Made by a program: the position numbers and the translations under genes. Positions 14,578-24,031 of a stretch of 64,000 nt of DNA are shown here, in pieces. The notes beneath the pieces were generated by a model. The model saw only the letters and a list, made by a program, of their open reading frames with translations. It did not search any database and was not told where the DNA came from. How positions within the stretch are numbered: the first letter of the stretch is position 1; each line of letters opens with the position of its first letter. The DNA is taken from positions 491,520-555,519 of the forward strand of contig NZ_VEFS01000001.1 of the NCBI RefSeq assembly GCF_007679045.1. Reading direction: 5' to 3'. Source of the DNA: Microbacterium sp. BH-3-3-3. GTDB taxonomy: Bacteria; Actinomycetota; Actinomycetes; Actinomycetales; Microbacteriaceae.

Positions 14578-17301
14578 GTGACCGAACGCATCTCCGGCCT
14601 GGCCGCGCGCATCTTCACGGCCTCGCTGGCCACGATCGCGCTCGTGGCATCTCTCGCCCTCGCCGGCGCGCCCACCTCGGCGTCCGCGGCCGACGCCGCG
14701 GTCGCGGCCCCCCAGGCGGCCGTCTCGGCCATCGACCTGCGCCCCGCCGCCGACATGTCGCTCTTCCGACCGGGCAACATCATCTCGGACGAGGTCTTCT
14801 TCGACTCCACGACGATGACCGAGGGACAGATCGACTCCTTCCTCAAGGGCAAGGTGTCGAAGTGCCAGTCGGGCTACACCTGCCTGCGCGACTTCCGGCA
14901 GAACACGGCGACCCGCACGGCCGACACCTATTGCGACACCTACACCGGGGCGTCGTCGGAATCCGCCGCGCGGATCCTGTCGAAGGTCGCCACCGCGTGC
15001 GGTCTCAACCCCCAGGTGCTCATCGTCATGCTCGAGAAGGAGCAGGGCCTCATCACCCACACGTGGCCGTCCGACTGGCGCTACACGATCGCCATGGGGC
15101 AGGGCTGCCCCGACACCGCGGCGTGCGACACGCGCTACTACGGCTTCTTCAACCAGGTCTACGGTGCGGCCCGCCAGCTGAAGATCTACTCGCAGAACAA
15201 GTACTTCACCTACTACGCCCCCGGCAAGACGTGGAACATCCGGTACAACCCGAACGCCTCGTGCGGCTCGTCGCCGGTGTACATCCAGAACCAGGCCACG
15301 GCGAACCTCTACTACTACACGCCGTACCAGCCCAACGCCGCGGCGCTGCGGGCCGGGGCCGGGGAGGGCGACTCGTGCTCGGCGTACGGCAACCGCAACT
15401 TCTTCCGCTTCTTCACCGACTGGTTCGGCAGCACCACCACCCAGCGCGGCGCGGCCATCACCCGCTTCTGGCAGGACTCCGGCGGCGCGAGCGGCTGGAT
15501 CGGCGGATCGACCGGCGCGATGACGGAATGGCCCGGTCGCGGGTGGTCGCAGCGCTTCGAGAACGCCGACCTCTACCTCAAGAACGGCACCACCGCCGTT
15601 CAGGCGACCGTCGGCGGCACGCGCACCGAGTACCGCGCCGTCGGCGAGGCGAACAGCGGCCTGGGTTGGCCCGCGGGCGCGGTCTCGCGCGCCTTCGGCG
15701 GCTGGTACCAGGACTTCGACTCGGGTCGCATCTACGTCCGCCCCTCGGACGGGCGCGGGTTCGCCGTGGCACCCCCGATCAGCGACACGTACGAGAAGGC
15801 CGGAAATGTCACGGGCACCCTCGGGTGGCCGTCGACCCGGGCCTACTCCTTCTCGGGAGGCGCGCGGCAGGACTTCGCCGGGGGCAGCATCTTCCAGGGC
15901 CCCACCGCCACCACCGCCCTCAGTGCGGCGTGGACGACGGTGTACACCAAGGCGGGCGGAGTCGCCAGCGTGGGCTGGCCCACCGCCGTGGCCAAGGTCG
16001 ACGCCGGTCAGTACGTGCAGTTCACCGCCGGGCTGATGCTGCGCACCAGCGCGAACGACCGCTTCACGGTCCGCGGCGAGATCTACCGCGGCTACGCGGC
16101 GGCCGGCGGCATCTCCGGCGCGCTCGGCGCCCCCATCAACAACGAGAAGGCCACCACGGGCGGCTTCATGCAGCGCTTCGAGGGCGGCTCGGTCTTCGCC
16201 ACGACCAGCGGCACCTTCGCCGTGACGGCGCTGTCGAAGGCGCTCACGGCCGCCGGGACCAGTTCCACGGTCGGTCCCCCGACCGGTCCACAGGTCGGCT
16301 CGAACGGGTCGTACTCGCAGGACTTCGGCGCGACCACCCTCACCACCTCGAAGAGCGGCAACTACGCCGTGGCCGGGGTCATCGGGCGCCAGTACCGTTC
16401 GCTGGGTGCGGCGAACAGCTACCTCGGCGCCGCGGTGGGGCCCGAGAAGAAGGTGGCCGGCGGGGTGATGCAGCAGTTCCAGGGCGGTCGCATCTACTGC
16501 AGCACGTCGACGACCGTCGACGTGCCGGCCTCGATCGTGACGCCGCTCGATGCCGCGGGTGGCGTGCAGGGTCGCCTGGGCATGCCGACGGGCGCCTTCC
16601 AGACCACCGAGCGCGGCAAGAGCCAGAGCTTCCAGGGCGGCGAGGTCTGGGTCAACGCGGACCGCTCGGCCTCCGGAGCGATCGTGGGGGCCATCTTGAA
16701 CACGGCTCGCGCAGCGGGCGGCTTCGCCGCTCTCGGCGCCCCCACCTCTGCCGAGCGTGAAGAGGCGTCCGGCTGGATCCAGCCGTTCGAGTCGGGCGTG
16801 GTCACCGTCGCGCGCACCGGCTTCGCCACCGCCGTCACGGGCGCGGTGTGGAAGAACTACCGCGACAACGGCAAGGTCGACGCCTACGGCTTCGCGACGG
16901 GTCCGCTCGCCACCGTCGCGACGGGGTGGAAGGCGCAGCCGTTCGAGAAGGTCACGGTCTACGTCGGCTCCTCCGCCACGTACGTCACCCGCGGCTACAT
17001 CCGCACGGTGCACCTCCAGCAGGGCGGCGCGGGCGGCGTCCTGGGCATTCCGGTCAAGAACGAGTACGCGACGGCCGGCGGCTTCCGCCAGGACTTCACG
17101 GGCGGCAGCATCCTCGTGTCCGCCAAGGGCGGCTTCGTCACCCGCGGGGCGATCCGGGCAGAATGGCTGCGTCGCGGGGGTGAGAAGGGCTCGCTCGGAT
17201 GGCCGATCGAGAACGAACGCTCGGGTGACGGTCAGTGGTCGCAGCGGTTCGAGAAGGGCACGCTCGTGCTCAGCGCCGACGGTTCGTTCCGCGTGCAGTG
17301 A
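14578..17301 (+). CDS. Secreted protein with 12 LGFP repeats
   Basis: Exported cell-surface protein of 907 aa. A signal peptide (TASLATIALVASLALAGA, cut after SASA near residue 37) is followed by a ~270-residue domain with paired Cys residues (SKCQSGYTCL, MGQGCPDTAACD). Its core AACGLNPQVLIVMLEKEQGL resembles lysozyme-like folds, but I cannot assign a catalytic role. From about residue 295 to the end there are 12 LGFP-type repeats, recognisable by LGWP/LGAP/LGIP plus a following QxF and G-G (LGWPAG, LGWPST, VGWPTA, LGAPIN, VGPPTG, LGMPTG and others). LGFP repeats anchor corynebacterial PS1-like proteins to the wall. The GTG at 14578 follows CACAAT by 7 nt; an upstream in-frame GTG at 14494 would put extra polar residues before the signal peptide. 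Confidence 0.85.
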   Translation: MTERISGLAARIFTASLATIALVASLALAGAPTSASAADAAVAAPQAAVSAIDLRPAADMSLFRPGNIISDEVFFDSTTMTEGQIDSFLKGKVSKCQSGYTCLRDFRQNTATRTADTYCDTYTGASSESAARILSKVATACGLNPQVLIVMLEKEQGLITHTWPSDWRYTIAMGQGCPDTAACDTRYYGFFNQVYGAARQLKIYSQNKYFTYYAPGKTWNIRYNPNASCGSSPVYIQNQATANLYYYTPYQPNAAALRAGAGEGDSCSAYGNRNFFRFFTDWFGSTTTQRGAAITRFWQDSGGASGWIGGSTGAMTEWPGRGWSQRFENADLYLKNGTTAVQATVGGTRTEYRAVGEANSGLGWPAGAVSRAFGGWYQDFDSGRIYVRPSDGRGFAVAPPISDTYEKAGNVTGTLGWPSTRAYSFSGGARQDFAGGSIFQGPTATTALSAAWTTVYTKAGGVASVGWPTAVAKVDAGQYVQFTAGLMLRTSANDRFTVRGEIYRGYAAAGGISGALGAPINNEKATTGGFMQRFEGGSVFATTSGTFAVTALSKALTAAGTSSTVGPPTGPQVGSNGSYSQDFGATTLTTSKSGNYAVAGVIGRQYRSLGAANSYLGAAVGPEKKVAGGVMQQFQGGRIYCSTSTTVDVPASIVTPLDAAGGVQGRLGMPTGAFQTTERGKSQSFQGGEVWVNADRSASGAIVGAILNTARAAGGFAALGAPTSAEREEASGWIQPFESGVVTVARTGFATAVTGAVWKNYRDNGKVDAYGFATGPLATVATGWKAQPFEKVTVYVGSSATYVTRGYIRTVHLQQGGAGGVLGIPVKNEYATAGGFRQDFTGGSILVSAKGGFVTRGAIRAEWLRRGGEKGSLGWPIENERSGDGQWSQRFEKGTLVLSADGSFRVQ

Positions 17302-17326
17302 CGCGGGAGCGCACGGGCCCGGTTGA

Positions 17327-17332
17327 TAGGCT
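17327..17332 (+). promoter_or_regulatory. -10-like hexamer TAGGCT before the GT2-DUF2304-flippase operon
   Basis: TAGGCT ends 9 nt before the ATG at 17342, implying a leader of only two or three bases. No strong Shine-Dalgarno sequence is present. Confidence 0.35.
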
Positions 17333-17341
17333 TCAGGCACC

Positions 17342-18073
17342 ATGACCCGTCCCGCTTCCTCCGTGCTCGTCATCGTTCCCGCATGGAATGAGGAGCAGAA
17401 CGTCGGCACGACCGTGCGCGAGATCCTCGCCACGGGTCGCGACTACGACGTGGCCGTCGTCGACGACGGATCGATGGATGCCACGGCCGCCGTCGCCCGC
17501 GAGGCCGGCGCGATCGTGCTGTCGCTCCCGTTCAATCTCGGCGTCGGCGGCGCGATGCGCACCGGCTTCACCTATGCCAAGCGCATGGGCTACGAGCGCG
17601 CCATTCAGGTGGATGCCGACGGTCAGCACAACCCGGCCGACATCGACCGCGTGCTGGCGGGCCTCGAGACCGCCGACATCTCCATCGGTGCGCGCTTCAG
17701 CGACGTCGGCGACTACCAGGTGCGCGGACCCCGCAAGTGGGCGATGAAGCTGCTCGCGGCCATCGTGTCGCGCGTCGCCAAGACGCGCCTGACCGACGTC
17801 ACGAGCGGTTTCCGCGCCGCCGGCCCGCGCGCGATCGAGCAGTACGTGCGGTACTACCCCGCTGAGTACCTGGGCGACACGCTCGACTCGCTCGTCGCCG
17901 CCTGCCACTCCGGCCTCACCGTCACCCAGGTCGCGGTCGCGATGCGCCCGCGCGCCTTCGGACGCCCCAGCCAGGGCGCCTGGGGATCCACGGTCTACCT
18001 GCTGCGTTCCGCGTTCGCGCTGAGCCTGGCCATCATGCGACGACCCACCGGTCGGGAACGGGGGCCGGTGTGA
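17342..18073 (+). CDS. GT2 glycosyltransferase, polyprenyl-phosphate sugar synthase-like
   Basis: Cytoplasmic GT-A enzyme of 243 aa. The start VLVIVPAWNEEQNVG, VVDDGSMDAT, FNLGVGGAMRTGF and the metal site VDADGQHNP closely match the DPM1/GtrB-like family that loads a sugar onto polyprenyl phosphate. TSGFRAAG is the usual acceptor-loop motif. Unlike GtrB it has no C-terminal membrane helices; the small DUF2304 membrane protein that follows with a GTGA overlap may provide the anchor, an arrangement common in actinobacteria. It would make a lipid-linked sugar donor for reactions outside the membrane. Confidence 0.87.
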   Translation: MTRPASSVLVIVPAWNEEQNVGTTVREILATGRDYDVAVVDDGSMDATAAVAREAGAIVLSLPFNLGVGGAMRTGFTYAKRMGYERAIQVDADGQHNPADIDRVLAGLETADISIGARFSDVGDYQVRGPRKWAMKLLAAIVSRVAKTRLTDVTSGFRAAGPRAIEQYVRYYPAEYLGDTLDSLVAACHSGLTVTQVAVAMRPRAFGRPSQGAWGSTVYLLRSAFALSLAIMRRPTGRERGPV

Positions 18074-18501
18074 TCGTGTTCTTCGGCATCGTGCTGGCAC
18101 TCGTCCTCATCGTCGTGGTGCTGGCGCTCCTGCTCACGCGCCGCCTGCGCGAGAAGTACGCGGCGCTGTGGCTGGTCATCGGCCTCGGCGTTCTGGTGCT
18201 CGGCATCTTCCCGCAGCTGCTGCAGGGACTCACCCGCGTGCTCGGGGTGGAGCTGCCCGCCAACCTCCTCTTCGCGATCGCGATCGTGCTGCTCCTCGCC
18301 GTCGCCCTGCACCTGTCGTGGGAGCTCTCCCAGGCCGAGGACGAGATCCGGCGCACCGCCGAAGAGGTGACGATCCTGCGCACGCAGCTCGAGCACCTCA
18401 CCGCGCGCGTCGACGCGCTCGACGCACCCTCGTCGCCGCGCGCACCCGAGCCGACGACGCCGGAGCGTCCGACGCCGGGTATCGAGCAGACGGGTGTCTG
18501 A
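18070..18501 (+). CDS. DUF2304 family membrane protein
   Basis: Small protein of 143 aa with three predicted transmembrane segments: VFFGIVLALVLIVVVLALLL, the segment around LWLVIGLGVLVLGIFP, and NLLFAIAIVLLLAVALH. A cytoplasmic tail forms a short coiled coil (AEDEIRRTAEEVTILRTQLE) and ends in a Pro/Ser/Thr-rich stretch. DUF2304 proteins regularly sit beside polyprenyl-phosphate glycosyltransferases, as here, and probably assist them. It overlaps the gene on each side (4 nt and 8 nt). Confidence 0.85.
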   Translation: MIVFFGIVLALVLIVVVLALLLTRRLREKYAALWLVIGLGVLVLGIFPQLLQGLTRVLGVELPANLLFAIAIVLLLAVALHLSWELSQAEDEIRRTAEEVTILRTQLEHLTARVDALDAPSSPRAPEPTTPERPTPGIEQTGV

Positions 18502-19735
18502 CTCCCCCACGCAGGCTCCCGCGAACGGCGGCGGACTCACCTGGATCCTCGGTGCGACGGTGGTCGCCGGCGGCCTCGGGTACTTGATCCAGGCCGCGGT
18601 CCCGGCGTTCCTCACGGGTGAGCAGTACGTCGTCTTCAGCGTCTTCTGGTCGGTCGTGTATCTGGTCGTCTCGGGTCTGGCCGGCGTGCAGCAGGAGACC
18701 ACGCGCGCGTCGCGCTCGAGCGACACGGGTCGGGGGTGGCCCATCCTCCGGCGCTTCGCGTCGATCTACGCGGTCGGGGCGGCGCTGGTCATCGCCGCGT
18801 CCGCGTTCTTCTGGGCGCCGCGCGTGTTCGGCGACCACGCCGTCGCCCTCGTCGCCGCGCTCGCGGCAGCCGCGGTCGGCTACACCTTCGTCGCCGTCAT
18901 CAGCGGGGCGCTGTACGGCGTACGCGATTGGCGCGGCGTGGCCGGCATGACGGTGACGGATGCCGTGCTCCGCGCGATCACGGTCGGTGTCGCCGTCGTA
19001 CTGGGCCTCGGCGTCGCCGTGACCGGATGGGCCGTCGCCCTGCCCTTCGCCGCCGCGGCCGCGATCCTGTGGATCGTCACGGGGCGCGGCATCCGGAACC
19101 GCGTCGAGGTCGACGCGACGCTTCGCGTGCTGCTGCGCCAGAGCCTGCAGACGGTGGGGGCCTCGATCGCCACGGGCGTGATGATCTCGGGACTGCCGTT
19201 CCTGCTCGGTCTCGCTCCGCTGGGCGTCGACGCCGCTCTGCTGGCCTCGCTGATCCTCGTCATCACGCTGACGCGCGCCCCGCTGGTCATCCCCCTGCTC
19301 GCGCTGCAGAGCTATCTCGTCGTGACGCTCCGCGACCACCCGGCGCAGGCGCGTCGACGCGTGCTCACGTGGGGGGCGGGCCTGCTCGCCCTGACCGCGG
19401 TGCTGGCCGGGCTCGCGGTGTACGTGGGTCCGTGGGTCGTCGGCCTGCTCTACGGCGACCGGTACGAGCTCCCCTCCGGCGCGTACGCCGCGATCGTCGG
19501 CAGCGCGGGCCTGACCGGGCTGCTCTGCATCACCGGACCCGCCGTGCTCTCGGCGCAGCGGCACACCGCCTACCTGGCGGGCTGGGCGACGGCATCCGTG
19601 GTCACCGTGGCGATGCTGTTCGTGCCGATCGACGGTCTGACCCGCGTTCTCGTCGCTCTCGTGGCCGGACCGATCGTCGGCGTCGTCGTGCACGCCGTCA
19701 CCATCGCCCGACGGCGCCCGACTGCTACCGCGTGA
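18494..19735 (+). CDS. Polysaccharide flippase-like membrane protein (Wzx/MurJ superfamily)
   Basis: Polytopic membrane protein of 413 aa with about 12 hydrophobic helices, of the oligosaccharide flippase/MATE-like type. The N-terminus GGLTWILGATVVAGGLGYLIQ with AVPAFLTGEQYVVFSVFWSV matches the first two helices of Wzx-like proteins. It probably moves a lipid-linked unit across the membrane. The start GTG at 18494 overlaps the DUF2304 gene by 8 nt. The stop lies 11 nt inside the 3' end of the convergent GT4 gene. Family placement is clear but the substrate is unknown. Confidence 0.75.
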   Translation: MSDSPTQAPANGGGLTWILGATVVAGGLGYLIQAAVPAFLTGEQYVVFSVFWSVVYLVVSGLAGVQQETTRASRSSDTGRGWPILRRFASIYAVGAALVIAASAFFWAPRVFGDHAVALVAALAAAAVGYTFVAVISGALYGVRDWRGVAGMTVTDAVLRAITVGVAVVLGLGVAVTGWAVALPFAAAAAILWIVTGRGIRNRVEVDATLRVLLRQSLQTVGASIATGVMISGLPFLLGLAPLGVDAALLASLILVITLTRAPLVIPLLALQSYLVVTLRDHPAQARRRVLTWGAGLLALTAVLAGLAVYVGPWVVGLLYGDRYELPSGAYAAIVGSAGLTGLLCITGPAVLSAQRHTAYLAGWATASVVTVAMLFVPIDGLTRVLVALVAGPIVGVVVHAVTIARRRPTATA

Positions 19736-20825
19736 GGCCGAGGGCGGCGTCGAAGCTCGCCCGGGTCTCGCGCGCCGTGCGCTCCCAGGTGAACTCCGCC
19801 GCGCGAGCGAGACCGTCGACGCTGAGCCGCTGACGCAGGTCGGCGTCCGAGCAGACCTCGTCGATGGCGGCGGCGACGGCGCGGTCGTCGCGGGCGTCGA
19901 AGTAGCGCGCTGCGGGCCCGCCGACGAAGCGGTGCACGTCGATGTCGCTGAGCAGCACCGGCACGCCCGCGCCCATCGCCTCGAGCGTCGGCAGCGAGAA
20001 CCCCTCGGCGAGCGACGGGATCGCGAGGGCGGTCGCGGTCGAGTAGAGCTCCACCACCTCGGCATCGTCGACCCATCCGCGCAGCTGCACCCAGTCGTGC
20101 ATGCCGGTTGCGTCGACCTCCGCCGTCAGCGGGTCGTCACCGCGCCCTCCGGTGATGATCACGCGGGGCCGGCGCTCCGCCGGGATCAGCGCGATGGCAC
20201 GGATCAGCGCGCCCCAGTTCTTGTGGGGGCGACGATTGCCCATCGCCAGGATGAACGGCCCCGCCTCGCCCGCGCGCGATCGATCGACGCCGGTCGGTGA
20301 GCTCCCCGCGAGCGGCACCACGTCGAGGGTGTCGCGGGGCACCCCGAGGAAGCGCACGATCTCGTCGGCCGAGGTCGGGCTGATGGTGACGATGCGCGCC
20401 GCGTTGCGGGCGGCGACCTTCTCCATCCACTTCACCGGTGCCGTGTACAGCGGGGTCGACATGTACTCGGGGTGCGACCAGTAGAGCATGTCGTGCATCG
20501 TCACGACGGTCGGCATCGCGGTTCGACGCGGGCCGAGGGTCGCGGGGGCGTGCACGAGGTCGACGCCCTCGGCGCGGGCGGCGCGGGCCACCTGGGTCAG
20601 CTCGCCCCACGCCCACTGGAATCGGTTCTCTCCGCTGATGCCCGATTCGATGATGCGACCGGGGAACCACGAGCGGTCCAGCGTCGCCCCCTCGCGGCTC
20701 AGATAGCCGATGTACTCGTAATCGTCGTCGAGTTCACCGAGGGCGCGGTACAGGTCGCGGGTGTAGGTCTCCATCCCGCCCTTGGTACCGGAGTAGGACA
20801 GCAGGTCGACGAGCACGCGGGGCAC
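19725..20825 (-). CDS. GT4 family glycosyltransferase
   Basis: GT-B fold glycosyltransferase of 366 aa. The N-terminal domain starts RVLVDLLSYSGTKGGMETYTRDL; the C-terminal domain has AMGNRRPHKNWGALIRA and the GT4 donor-binding PSLAEGFSLPTLEAMGAGVP. VHAPATLGPRR and TMHDMLYWSHPEY fit mannosyl/rhamnosyl-transferase-like members. It is probably cytoplasmic and adds one sugar of the repeat unit. The start GTG has no Shine-Dalgarno sequence; TAGGCT (minus strand, 20834-20839) lies 8 nt before it. It is separated by 16 nt from the acyltransferase gene upstream. Confidence 0.88.
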   Translation of the reverse strand: MPRVLVDLLSYSGTKGGMETYTRDLYRALGELDDDYEYIGYLSREGATLDRSWFPGRIIESGISGENRFQWAWGELTQVARAARAEGVDLVHAPATLGPRRTAMPTVVTMHDMLYWSHPEYMSTPLYTAPVKWMEKVAARNAARIVTISPTSADEIVRFLGVPRDTLDVVPLAGSSPTGVDRSRAGEAGPFILAMGNRRPHKNWGALIRAIALIPAERRPRVIITGGRGDDPLTAEVDATGMHDWVQLRGWVDDAEVVELYSTATALAIPSLAEGFSLPTLEAMGAGVPVLLSDIDVHRFVGGPAARYFDARDDRAVAAAIDEVCSDADLRQRLSVDGLARAAEFTWERTARETRASFDAALGLTR

Positions 20826-20841
20826 GATCAGCCAGCCTACG

Positions 20842-21942
20842 TCAGGAGCGCTGCGCGTCGCGGGCGGCTCCCGCGGCAGCCCCCGGCACGGCGGCGGGGC
20901 GCACCCACCGCATGGCCCGGCGCTCGACCAGGATCCAGCTCAGGTACGCCAGCGCGAAGGTGAGCACGACGGTGATCAGGATGTAGAGCGGGAAGAACAT
21001 CGACGCCCCGGCCACCAGGACGACGAGCTGCTGCACCGGCCACGCGTAGATGTAGAAGCCGTACGACACGTCGTTGCGCGCGATCCACCGCGGCTGCGGG
21101 ATGACCGACGACAGCCAGAGCAGTCCGTACGCGAGGAAGGGCGCCGCCGCCTGTCCGCCCCAGCGCGGCACGAGGAAGATCAGGGCCAGCGCGACGGCCA
21201 GAGCCCCGATCGCGACCCACGCGTTGATACCGGCGCGCTCGACGATGAAGAAGACGAACGCCCCGCCGAGGAAGAACGGCGCGAGCTTGGCGAGGAGGAA
21301 GAAGCTCTCGTCGAGCCCCCACCGCTGCGCGAACTCCACACCGATCCAGATCAGCAGGCTCACCACGAACGCGACGCCCGCGAGCCACGGCGACCGGCGG
21401 AACACGGCGAGACCACCCAGCAGCCAGACGAGCACGTAGCAGCAGAACTCGTAGAACAGCGTCCACAGCGACCCGTTCCACGCTCCCGGATAGGGCACCG
21501 ACTGCAGCGTCGTGCCGATCGAGTAGTGGTCGATGTAGAGCGTGATGTTGCCCCAGATGTACTGCAGCGGTGTGAGGGGCGTGCTGAGGAACCCGGCGAG
21601 GGTGCCGTGCTCGATGACGGCGGCGACCGGCGCGAAGACGAAAGCGGTGACGACCAGGCACACCACGAAACCCGGGAAGATGCGGGCGATGCGGTGCAGG
21701 AGGTACTCCCCCGGCGGCGTGCGCAGGCGGCTGCGCGTGATCAGGAAGCCCGAGAGCACGAAGAAGCCCGCGACCGCCCACCCGCCCAGGTTCTCGCCGT
21801 GCAGGTGCGGGCCCTCGCCGCGCCCCGCGATGTAGAACGCGTGGGCGACGAGCACGAGCGCGGCCAGGATCAGCCGGAACAGGTTCAGGCTGTTCGCACG
21901 ATAGGGGTACGGCGTCCCGCGCAGGGCGGTGGCGACGCTCAC
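20842..21942 (-). CDS. Acyltransferase-3 family membrane protein
   Basis: Membrane acyltransferase of 366 aa with the acyltransferase-3 domain only. NSLNLFRLILAALVLVAHAF, AVAGFFVLSGFLITRSRL and YLLHRIARIFPGFVVC match the first three conserved segments, including the RxxR region after the second helix. The length is that of single-domain members; no SGNH domain follows. It overlaps the epimerase gene by GTGA. It probably acylates a sugar of the polymer. Confidence 0.9.
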   Translation of the reverse strand: MSVATALRGTPYPYRANSLNLFRLILAALVLVAHAFYIAGRGEGPHLHGENLGGWAVAGFFVLSGFLITRSRLRTPPGEYLLHRIARIFPGFVVCLVVTAFVFAPVAAVIEHGTLAGFLSTPLTPLQYIWGNITLYIDHYSIGTTLQSVPYPGAWNGSLWTLFYEFCCYVLVWLLGGLAVFRRSPWLAGVAFVVSLLIWIGVEFAQRWGLDESFFLLAKLAPFFLGGAFVFFIVERAGINAWVAIGALAVALALIFLVPRWGGQAAAPFLAYGLLWLSSVIPQPRWIARNDVSYGFYIYAWPVQQLVVLVAGASMFFPLYILITVVLTFALAYLSWILVERRAMRWVRPAAVPGAAAGAARDAQRS

Positions 21943-23075
21943 TTCAGGAGGTTTCGCGAGGCCATCTCGTCGAGCGAACGCTGGTAGCTGTCACCCTCGA
22001 CCGGCTGGGTGAGGACCCACTGCACGAACTGCTCGACGCCGTCGCGGAACGACACCGACGGCGTGAAACCGAGGTGCTGCTGCAGGGCGGTGGTGTCGGC
22101 GAAGTTGTGACGGATGTCGCCGAGGCGGTAGTTGCCCGAGACGCGCGTGGGCACCTCGGTGCCGAACGCCGCGAACAACGCCGAGACCACGTCGTGGACG
22201 GTGGTGGCCACACCCGAGCCCACGTTGAGCACGTGCCCGCCGGCCGCGTCGTGGGTCGCGGCGAGGAAGGTGGCCTCGACGACGTCGTCGATGTAGACGA
22301 AGTCGCGGCTCTCGAGGCCGTCTTCGAAGATGTTGATCTCTTTGCCCTGGCGGATGAGGGTCGAGAAGATCGAGAGGATGCCCGTGTACGGGTTCTTCAG
22401 CGACTGGCCGGGGCCGTACACGTTCTGGTAGCGCAGGGCGACCGGCTGGATGCCGATCGTGGGCGCGACCGTCATGATCAGCGACTCCTGCATCTGCTTC
22501 GTGATGCCGTAGACCGACGAGGGGTGCAGGCGGGCGTCCTCCCCCGTGGGGATGAGCTCGAGGGCGTCCTCGCCCTCGACGTGCACCTCGAAGTCTCCGG
22601 CGGCCATGTCGGCGTCGGCCCGGTGCGAGGGGTAGACGGTGCGGCCGTCGGCGGTGCGGTACGCGCCCTCGCCGTAGATCGACCGCGACGACGCGATGAC
22701 GAGGCGGTGAACGTCGTTCTCTTCGTTCGTCAGCAGGTCGAGCAGCTTCGCGGTGCCGCCGACGTTGGTCTCGACGTAGCGGTCGATCTCGTACATCGAC
22801 TGGCCGGTGCCGGTCTCGGCGGCCAGGTGCACCACGACGGTCGCGCGCGCCAGCGAGCGACGCAGGTCGTCGGTCGAAGTGACGGTGCCCTGGATGACCT
22901 CGACGTCGTCGGCGATGGAGCGGAGCATCGGCGACGTGGTCGCGGGGTCGTCGCCGTGCACCTGCGGGATGAGCGCGTCGAGGACGGTCACGGTGTGCCC
23001 CGCGTCGACGAAGCGCCGCGCGAGTCGTGAGCCGATGAACCCGGCGCCGCCGGTGATGAGCACGTGATCGGGCAA
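21939..23075 (-). CDS. NAD-dependent sugar-nucleotide epimerase (extended SDR)
   Basis: Extended short-chain dehydrogenase of 378 aa. [17 protein letters not shown] is the Rossmann motif, HLAAETGTGQSMYEIDRY the substrate edge, and SSVYGITKQ carries the catalytic Tyr and Lys. RYQNVYGPGQSLKNPYTGIL and a ~30-residue insertion rich in Glu/Asp before the active site resemble dTDP-L-rhamnose 4-epimerases, but UDP-sugar epimerisation cannot be excluded. The start is TTG at 23075; AGGAG lies 6 nt upstream, which supports it over later ATG codons. It is the last sugar-nucleotide enzyme in the second leftward operon. Confidence 0.83.
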   Translation of the reverse strand: MPDHVLITGGAGFIGSRLARRFVDAGHTVTVLDALIPQVHGDDPATTSPMLRSIADDVEVIQGTVTSTDDLRRSLARATVVVHLAAETGTGQSMYEIDRYVETNVGGTAKLLDLLTNEENDVHRLVIASSRSIYGEGAYRTADGRTVYPSHRADADMAAGDFEVHVEGEDALELIPTGEDARLHPSSVYGITKQMQESLIMTVAPTIGIQPVALRYQNVYGPGQSLKNPYTGILSIFSTLIRQGKEINIFEDGLESRDFVYIDDVVEATFLAATHDAAGGHVLNVGSGVATTVHDVVSALFAAFGTEVPTRVSGNYRLGDIRHNFADTTALQQHLGFTPSVSFRDGVEQFVQWVLTQPVEGDSYQRSLDEMASRNLLK

Positions 23076-23116
23076 GAGTTCTCCTGGAGTTCGGTGCGAC
23101 GGGAGGCCGACGCCGC

Positions 23117-24031
23117 TCAGAGCGCGAAGATGTGCGCGACGGTCGATTGTATCCCGGCACTCGTTCCGTGCCGGATGACCCCGGGCAGCTCGGCGAGGCC
23201 GTGCAGACGCGACATCACGCGCACGCGCGCCGTGTTCGCGGTGCGCGACCAGCCCTTCGCGGCGGCGAGCTCGCGGGCGGTGCGGTAGTACGCGCGCTCG
23301 TCGCGGAAGCGTCGACCGTCGAGCAGCGTCTTCTGCGACGCGCTGGCGCCGTGACGCCGGTACGAGAACACCAGCTTGGGGTTGTAGGCGAGCACTCCCC
23401 CGTCGAACGCGATGTCCATGAGCAGGGCGAGGTCCTGGATGATCGGCAGTCCCTCGCGGAAGTCGATGCGTCGCAGGGTCTCGGTGCGGAACGCGAGCGA
23501 GGGCCAGTACAGCCAGTCCCCGCGGATCAGGCTCGTCGCCATCGCCTCACCGCGCAGCACCGCGATCGCTCCGTCGCCTCGTCGGCGCGGCGCGAGCAGC
23601 CCCGTCTTGACGCGATCGACCAGCGGACGCACGACCGTGCCGTGCTCGTCGATCACCTGCGCGCCGGGCTGGATGACATCGGCATCCGGAACCGCCCGCA
23701 CGGTCGAGCGGATCACCTCGAGGTAGGTCGGGTGCAGAAGGTCATCGCATCCGAGGATCACGAGGTGCTCCGACTCGGCCCGACGGATCGCCTCGCGGTA
23801 GTTCTCGGTGATGCCGAGGTTGTGCTCGTTGCGCACGTAGGTGACGCGGGGATCGACGATCGCGGCGAAGTGCGCGGGCACCGACTCATCGGGATAGCAG
23901 TCGTCGATGACGGTCAGCCGCCACGACGGATCCGTCTGCGCGAAGACCGACTCCACCGTGTCGAACAGCAGCTGCGGGTCGCCCCAGAAGGGCACGATGA
24001 TGTCGATCGGCTCGACGGCGTCAGCGGCCAC
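23117..24031 (-). CDS. GT2 family glycosyltransferase
   Basis: GT-A glycosyltransferase of 304 aa. IDIIVPFWGDPQLLFDTVES, VIDDCYPDES, NEHNLGITENYREAI and the metal motif ILGCDDLLHP are all in family order. The VPFWGD start resembles rhamnosyltransferase-type GT2 enzymes. The start GTG overlaps the preceding gene by 11 nt. A 41-bp gap separates its stop from the epimerase, which has its own ribosome binding site. Confidence 0.86.
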   Translation of the reverse strand: MAADAVEPIDIIVPFWGDPQLLFDTVESVFAQTDPSWRLTVIDDCYPDESVPAHFAAIVDPRVTYVRNEHNLGITENYREAIRRAESEHLVILGCDDLLHPTYLEVIRSTVRAVPDADVIQPGAQVIDEHGTVVRPLVDRVKTGLLAPRRRGDGAIAVLRGEAMATSLIRGDWLYWPSLAFRTETLRRIDFREGLPIIQDLALLMDIAFDGGVLAYNPKLVFSYRRHGASASQKTLLDGRRFRDERAYYRTARELAAAKGWSRTANTARVRVMSRLHGLAELPGVIRHGTSAGIQSTVAHIFAL

